NCBI RefSeq assembly: GCF_036711975.1
Contig: NC_091972.1
Location: 17,489,001 to 17,553,000, forward strand
Source of the DNA: Onthophagus taurus
Taxonomy: Eukaryota; Arthropoda; Insecta; Coleoptera; Scarabaeidae
Direction of reading: 5' to 3'
DNA: 64,000 bases
The notes under the pieces were generated by a model. It made no database searches. It was given only the letters and a program-made list of their open reading frames with translations, and had not been told where the DNA came from. Below, piece after piece: positions 59,033 through 64,000 of this stretch. Made by a program: the position numbers and the translations under genes. The number at the start of each line of letters is the position of its first letter. The stretch's first letter is position 1.

Positions 59033-62000
59033 ATGAGTTCAAGACGTTCAAAAATAATTAATAACTACTGCGACGATGAAGAGCTCGTTTACGATAGCGG
59101 ATCCGACTTAATAATATCCTTTTTTAACAACTTTTAAGAGGTTATGTCGATGTTTTTAATAATTATATTTCCTTAATGCAATAAAACGATATATTAAATA
59201 GCGATGCAATATCTTCCAAGAAGTTAGCATGCTTACATCACCTTGTCACTAATTTTGTGAAGCAAAATCATGAAGGAGGATCTCAAAACGATCTTTTAGA
59301 ATCTGCTGTGGTTCATACTAAAGAACTGCTTAATTCTCTTTTCGAAAAGTGTTTTGAGTTATCATTTGAAAATCAAGAAGAAATGTGTATGCGTACTTTG
59401 GAAATGATAAGATCTACATTAGAAGTATGTATTTTATTTGATTGGTTTTTATTAAATGTTTCAAAATTAATTAACAAATTATTGATAGGTATTTTACTTT
59501 TTATAATTTCAAAATCTTTTAACAGGAACTGTTTAATTTGTTAATATTTATTGTGGATACCTGTTTTTCATATAATATACGGGTGTCCCATTTAACCTGA
59601 CAAAATGGAATATCTCAAAAACTACACATCAGACTAAAAAAACTTCTGGATAAAATTTGTTTGGTTTGAAGGGAGACATTCAGTGGTGGTAAAGATGATC
59701 CCCTCTCTCATCCTCTGAGGGTGGAACTGAAAATAATTTAAATAATAATAATAATATATCTTTATTGCCCAACAAAGTACCAATTACAAGACAATATTAT
59801 ACTATACAGAAATACAACCTTACATTAACACAAGAATCAATTAAACAAAGCAACTCCCTCCATCCAGTATAATAATAAATAAGTATATAAAGTTGTCTAC
59901 ACATACATAAATAAATGTCTGATATTGATGTTTTTTTGTCCAAAAATAAGTGTTCAATTTACTTAAAAACTAATTTATTAAAACTTAACTACTAATATCG
60001 TTTCTAAGAAACTTTAGACGATCATTTAAGTATTAAATCTGAATTCATGATGTCTTTTACATGTTGATAAAGCCCAAAATCAAAATTTACACAAACAAGA
60101 AGCCTACCCATTCTCTGTAAATGACCTTTATTCAAATGCTGCACTTTGTAATTATTGCCTCCATCTACTTTCATGGTTTCTACCACAGAATAACCAGAAA
60201 TAACACTGACGTCGATTCGTTTGATGTTGGCGGCAACTCGATTTAAAATTCGCCATCTTATCGCGAGTTAAAACTTAAACCAAAGGCACAGAATACACTG
60301 GCGTGACTGGCGGTAACCCGCCAAATCTTTACCACCAATAGCAGCATAGCTTGGCAACTCACTATAATATGGCGTCAGATTTGGCGGTATACGCCAGTGT
60401 CACTTCTAGTATGCGAACTCAATTCGGCAAAGGCTTTTTCAACAGCAAAAATTAATTCGTTTACAGTTTTGCGAGCCGATTGTTGCTGCAATGATTGAGT
60501 TGCATTAAAAAAGCCTAAATCTAAGACGTTTGTATCTCGACTATTGGGTGGCTGACATAATATTTTGATTTTGAACGAAAGTACAAATAGGGTCAAAACG
60601 TGCCCTATTATGAGTCAAACATATTCCCCAAATTTTGTTTTCCTAGCGTTTATGGTTCTTGAGAAAAAAGAATTAAACCAAAATTTTCCGCCATTTTTGG
60701 TGGGGTGTAGCTCCTTAGGGGAGCCGAAGTCGCCCATGGCTCATATATAAAAGTACCCTTAAAATTCACTAAAGAATCACCCCTTGAAGTTTGTTGCAGT
60801 CATTCAGATACAACCTGTATAATCAAACAAATATAAATAAACTTAAAAAAGTCTGGAATAATCATAATTCATACTTCAGCAAAAATTTCAGAATTATACT
60901 GGTGAAAAACCAAACTTAAGGGAATAGTCGGGAATACTCTGGTCAGAAGAATAATTTGCAAGAAAAAGTCTGAAATTGCAGTAGTTATAAACTAGACTTC
61001 AGCAAAAAACAGGAATTACATTGTTCAAAGTCCACATGAAGTCTGAAATTACTGTTCAGAGAAAACAAAAAATTGATTATAAATCAAACATGATTTTTCA
61101 TGGCAATACTTATGTGTTCAATAAAAAAATGCGAAGAATATGAACAAGAAACCAATGGACTTGTCTTGTTATTGCACAGGTCAGGGAATCACCAATACGG
61201 TACAAGATCCCTATAGATAATAAGAGGCTCCCAAAAAGATGATGATAGACACCCAGAAAGAAGTAGCTGTCAGTATCAAGAACAAAACATACATAACGTT
61301 GGCAGAAGACTAGATACTGCTTCTAAAAAACTAAATACTGCTTTCTGAAGACTAGATACTGCTCTGGGAGATTAAATACTGCTTTCTGAAGGCTAGATAC
61401 TGCCGACAGGTCTAAATACAGCGTCTAGAACACTAAATACTGCTTTCTAAAGACTAAAATTGCTTTGTGGAGACTAAATACTGCTTTCTGAAGACTAGAT
61501 ACTGCTGACAGGTCTAAGTACTGCAAAAGAAAGATAAGATATTGTTGGAGAAAACATACATAACGTTGGCAGAAGACTAGATACTGCTTCTAGAAGACTA
61601 AATACTACTTTCTGAAGACTAGATACTGCCGACAGGTATAAATACAGCGCCTGGAACACTAAATACTGCTTTCTAAAGACTAAAATTGCTTTGTGGAGAC
61701 TAAATACTGCTTTCTGAAGACTAGATACTGCTAACAGGTCTAAATACTGCAAAAGAAAGATAAAATATTTTGGAGAAAACATACATAACTTTGGCAGAAG
61801 GCTACATACTGCTTTTAGAAGACTAAATACTGCTTTCTGAAGACTAGATACTGCCGACAGGTCTAAATACAGCGTCTAGAACACTAAATACTGCTTTCTA
61901 AAGACTAAAATTGCTTTGTGGAGACTAAATACTGCTTTCTGAAGACTAGATAGTGCTAACAGGTCTAAATACTGCAAAAGAAAGATAAAATATTTTGGAG

Positions 62001-64000
62001 AAAACATACATAACTTTGGCAGAAGGCTAGATACTGCTTCTAGAAGACTAAATACTGCTTTCTGAAGACTAGATACTGCCGACAGGTCTAAATACAGCGT
62101 CTGGAACACTAAATACTGCCTTCTAAAGACTAAAATTGCTTTGTGGCGACTAAATACTGCTTTTTGAAGACTAGCTACTGCTGACAGGTCTAAATACTGC
62201 AAAAGAAAGATAAGATATTGTTGGAGAAAACATACATAACGTTGGGAGAAGACTAGATACTGCTTCTAGAAGACTAAATACTGCTTTCTGAAGACTAGAT
62301 ACTGCCGACAGGTCTAAATACAGCATCTAGAACACTAAATACTGCTTTCTAAAGACTAAAATTGCTTTGTGGAGACTAAATACTGCTTTCTGAAGACTAG
62401 ATACTGCTGACAGGTCTAAATACTGCAAAAGAAAGATAAGATATTGTTGGAGAAAACATTAAAAAGGCGCCGGTGCCCCCGTTTAGGCGGCGCCCGGGTG
62501 CAGTGCACCCCTTGCACCCCCCGGTAGCGCCGACTCTGAGCATAAGAAGCGATATCCTCTATGTGCGGTATAAACGATAGTCTGATATCAAAAGGTACTC
62601 CCAGATCTTTGAGAGAAGTCAACTTAAGCAGGGAAATTAGGACTATAGGAAATGGTTAGGAAAATTTTCTTTTCGAATTTAAAACAAGAGGCGACCATGA
62701 ACACAATGCCGTTGGAATTAGATTGATTAAATACCCCGCTCACGAATTTTTTTCAGTTTAAAATCTATGGCCAACTTCACACGCGTACAAAACTAACCTT
62801 ACACAACATTTTTTGTTGCTAGTTTTTACAAATTTATCCTGATTTTTTTATTTAATTACTTTTATTACTTTATTTTAGATGGTTGTGGATATAATAGAAG
62901 TTTTAGAAGATTTAATTTCATACATTCCAGGTAGTAATCTACCAAACCAAACATTTTCATTGCATCTATGTGATATTTTATATAAAACATTCTTACACTG
63001 TAAAGAAAGGTATTTATGGCAAACACCTACTAGTATTAGTATTGAGTGTTTCTTTATTTTGATAATTATTTTTAGCCATAACATTTACTTAATTTACTAC
63101 AACTCAATCAACGAGATACTATTAATAACATTCAAAAAAGCTCAAGAAGTGCATTCAAAGTTACTAAAACTGTTAGAATTTGATTTAGTTATTAATAACA
63201 TTAACGAAGATGAAATACTTTTATTAAAAAATAGTAAAGTGAAATTAAAAATTTTAAGCTTTTAACATAAATTTATACATATTGTTTTCTTTAGTTTTGT
63301 GTAACTTGGTTAATATTGGAATTGTATTATCTGGGATGAATGTAAAAGCGATGGTCGATAATTGGAAAGGATACACGACTTTAACGCGGAAATACAGCGA
63401 ATTTTTAGCTAAAAACATGGATTTAAATCAACCTTTACAGTTACTTATGACCGAAATCTTAATGAATTTAAAAGGAGTTTTTGAAATAGTAATATTTTTT
63501 TTTGATATAAACAAACATTTTTAATTTATCAATTTTTGTTATTTTTTTTCAGGATATGGATGATTTAACCACAATAACGTACACTTTAAAAGTTGGTAAT
63601 TTTCTCGCTAAAGTTTTATCAAAGTTATGTTTCACCTTTTGGGATGACGTCACAAATCATTCCGAAACTTTTTGGAAATTTTTTATTGAATTATACAGGT
63701 AAATCCCTATAACTATAACAAATTTAATAATATTTTAAAAAATCGTTTTAGTTATTCAACCCCTCACGTTAAAAAAGATTTATTTTGTACCGCTCACGTT
63801 GTAAGTTTAATTAAACTGTATTTATTGGACGCTTTAGAATCATTAATTGAAAAGTTATCTTTTGAAGAACAATTTTGTTCCGTAAGTTTTCTTGATAGTA
63901 TTAATTTTAATGTAATCCCAATTAATTTTTAGATTAACGACAAGTTCGACAATCATTCTTATTCATACGTCTTATTTATAGAAAAAATTTTGAAATATTG
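59033..64000 (+). CDS. FIRRM/C1orf112-like protein, 5' part (cut by window end)
   Basis: Eight exons can be joined: 59033-59113, 59188-59424, 62879-63009, 63076-63233, 63295-63488, 63553-63698, 63752-63881 and 63933 onward, giving about 348 codons before the edge. The first intron is AT-AC (U12-type); the rest are GT-AG. The protein is all-helical. ILYKTFLHCKE followed by FKKAQEVHSKLLKLLE aligns with IIKSTFVHCKN and FKEAYSLQKQLMELLD of human C1orf112. NLVNIGIVLSGMNVKAMVDNWKGY aligns with a segment of the same protein (SLLDICSVISSM...NTWKFI). The human protein stabilises FIGNL1 and controls RAD51 filaments. Identity is from remembered sequence and needs a profile search. The 3.4-kb third-exon-side intron (59425-62878) holds transposons and a minisatellite. 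Confidence 0.65.
59114..59187 (+). other. U12-type AT-AC intron
   Basis: The 74-nt interval begins ATATCCTTTT, the U12 donor consensus, contains TTCCTTAAT (59169-59177), the U12 branch-site consensus, and ends AC at 59186-59187, 11-12 nt after the branch adenosines. Removing it joins ...SGSDLI to DILNSDAISS in phase 0 and bypasses a stop that otherwise ends the first frame. No GT-AG pair in the interval gives an open frame from the first ATG. Confidence 0.85.
59580..59735. mobile_element. Fragment with Tc1-like end (GGGTGTCCCATTTAA)
   Basis: The start ATACGGGTGTCCCATTTAAC resembles ends of TA-inserting elements, such as the GGTGTCCCAA end at 52938. The other end is not found, as LINE sequence follows. 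It is probably a truncated MITE. Confidence 0.35.
59735..60170 (-). mobile_element. LINE 3' end relic
   Basis: The plus strand begins (AAT)n and TATCTTTATTGCCCAACAAA, closely like 28597-28640 (TTCCTTTATTACCCAACAGG); on the minus strand this is a LINE 3' terminus with an ATT-type tail. Upstream minus text (NKGHLQRMGRLLVCVNFDFG) fits a decayed reverse transcriptase C-terminus. Confidence 0.5.
60294..60403. repeat. Short foldback (ACACTGGCGT ends)
   Basis: ACACTGGCGTGACTGGCGG near 60295 pairs with CCGCCAGTGTCAC-like text ending near 60403 (TTGGCGGTATACGCCAGTGT). The 110-bp unit is rich in GGCGG words. It is probably a MITE. Confidence 0.5.
60410..60822 (-). mobile_element. Tc1/mariner relic joined to a MITE-like end (copy 2)
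   Basis: At 60586-60410 the minus strand reads LCQPPNSRDTNVLDLGFFNA and then QSARKTVNELIFAVEKAF, matching the segment around the last catalytic Asp of mariner-like transposases (PPNSPDxNxLDLGFF). From 60587 to 60822 the plus strand is nearly identical to 56245-56457 of the MITE, ending GATACAACCTGTATAA. This is probably the decayed parent family of that MITE. Confidence 0.6.
60823..61288. other. Intronic stretch before the minisatellite
   Basis: No gene or transposon domain is recognised. A loose repetition of AAGTCTGAAATTAC and GGAATA words is present. Confidence 0.3.
61289..62458. repeat. Minisatellite, ~227-bp unit with ~20-bp sub-repeats, five copies
   Basis: ACATACATAACGTTGGCAGA recurs at about 61289, 61555, 61781, 62005 and 62231; the first unit is longer. 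Inside, the word GACTAGATACTGC or ACTAAATACTGC recurs roughly every 20-30 bp. The copies are about 95 percent alike, so the array is young. The repeats lack minus-strand stops in one frame, which creates long spurious reading frames. Confidence 0.9.
62459..62650 (-). mobile_element. GC-rich insert and LINE scrap
   Basis: At 62465-62530 a block of well over 70 percent G+C (GGCGCCGGTGCCCCCGTTTA and on) stands out in this AT-rich DNA and contains GGCGCC twice and GGGTGCAGTGCACCC. At 62622-62540 the minus strand reads TSLKDLGVPFDIRLSFIPHI, the DLGV-x-FD motif of a LINE reverse transcriptase. The GC block may be a hAT-type end. Confidence 0.45.

Noticed and set aside
59114-59200. A GT-AG intron between the first two FIRRM-like exons
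   Set aside because: The GT donors GTTTAC and GTTATG with available AG acceptors all give stops or wrong phase; only the AT-AC pair works.
61495-62202. Leu/Val/Ser-rich minus-strand frames
   Set aside because: They arise because the minisatellite unit lacks stops in one frame; there is no start context or conservation signal.

Overview
The window is nuclear DNA of an insect. All the recognisable host genes are conserved animal genes split by short AT-rich introns, mostly 45-80 bp, and several look insect-like: RNA polymerase II subunit RPB1, PSMB2/Prosbeta4 and an EcKinase-family gene. The non-genic DNA is AT-rich and full of LINE, piggyBac, hAT, Tc1/mariner and Penelope-like relics. A beetle or another holometabolous insect is my best guess, but that is inference from style only.

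Layout. 1-1379: edge of a Ty3/gypsy-type fossil and a piggyBac-like scrap. 1380-6259: a compact cluster with Cep152/asterless (-), PHAX (+) and CENP-X/MHF2 (-). 6816-19978: RPB1 (+), seven exons and about 1901 aa, with two introns swollen by transposons; one holds a hAT MITE nested in a piggyBac. 20127-23012: a composite repeat region. 23171-23899: proteasome beta-2 (+). 24133-31463: an EcKinase-like gene (-) whose single 6.1 kb intron is a transposon graveyard. 31464-36376: MITEs, palindromes and foldback repeats. 36377-37418: a possible tiny membrane-protein gene (+) and a divergent Rab5-like GTPase (-). 38930-41720 and 45560-47395: two related satellite arrays in opposite orientation, flanking a secreted Gln-rich protein gene (-). 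49148-57471: acylglycerol kinase (+), with a 6.9 kb transposon-filled intron. 57489-58445: a SERHL/kraken-type hydrolase (-) that ends 17 bp from the kinase stop. 59033 to the right edge: a FIRRM/C1orf112-like gene (+), cut by the window end.

The host genes do not form one pathway. Three relate to genome or centriole maintenance (Cep152/asl, CENP-X, the FIRRM-like gene), two to RNA (RPB1, PHAX), and the rest are housekeeping or lipid genes. Several are arranged head-to-head (asl/PHAX, CENP-X/RPB1, hydrolase/FIRRM-like) or tail-to-tail (PHAX/CENP-X, Prosbeta4/EcKinase, AGK/hydrolase).

The signals most worth a second look are: an apparent U12-type AT-AC intron in the FIRRM-like gene; two 37-nt hammerhead-ribozyme-like motifs in a region that also carries Penelope-like reverse transcriptase remains; a Rab whose catalytic glutamine is alanine and whose tail could be a CaaX box; and the inverted pair of related ~180-bp satellites. 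All exon models were built by reading splice sites and frames by eye and comparing with remembered family sequences; no search was run.
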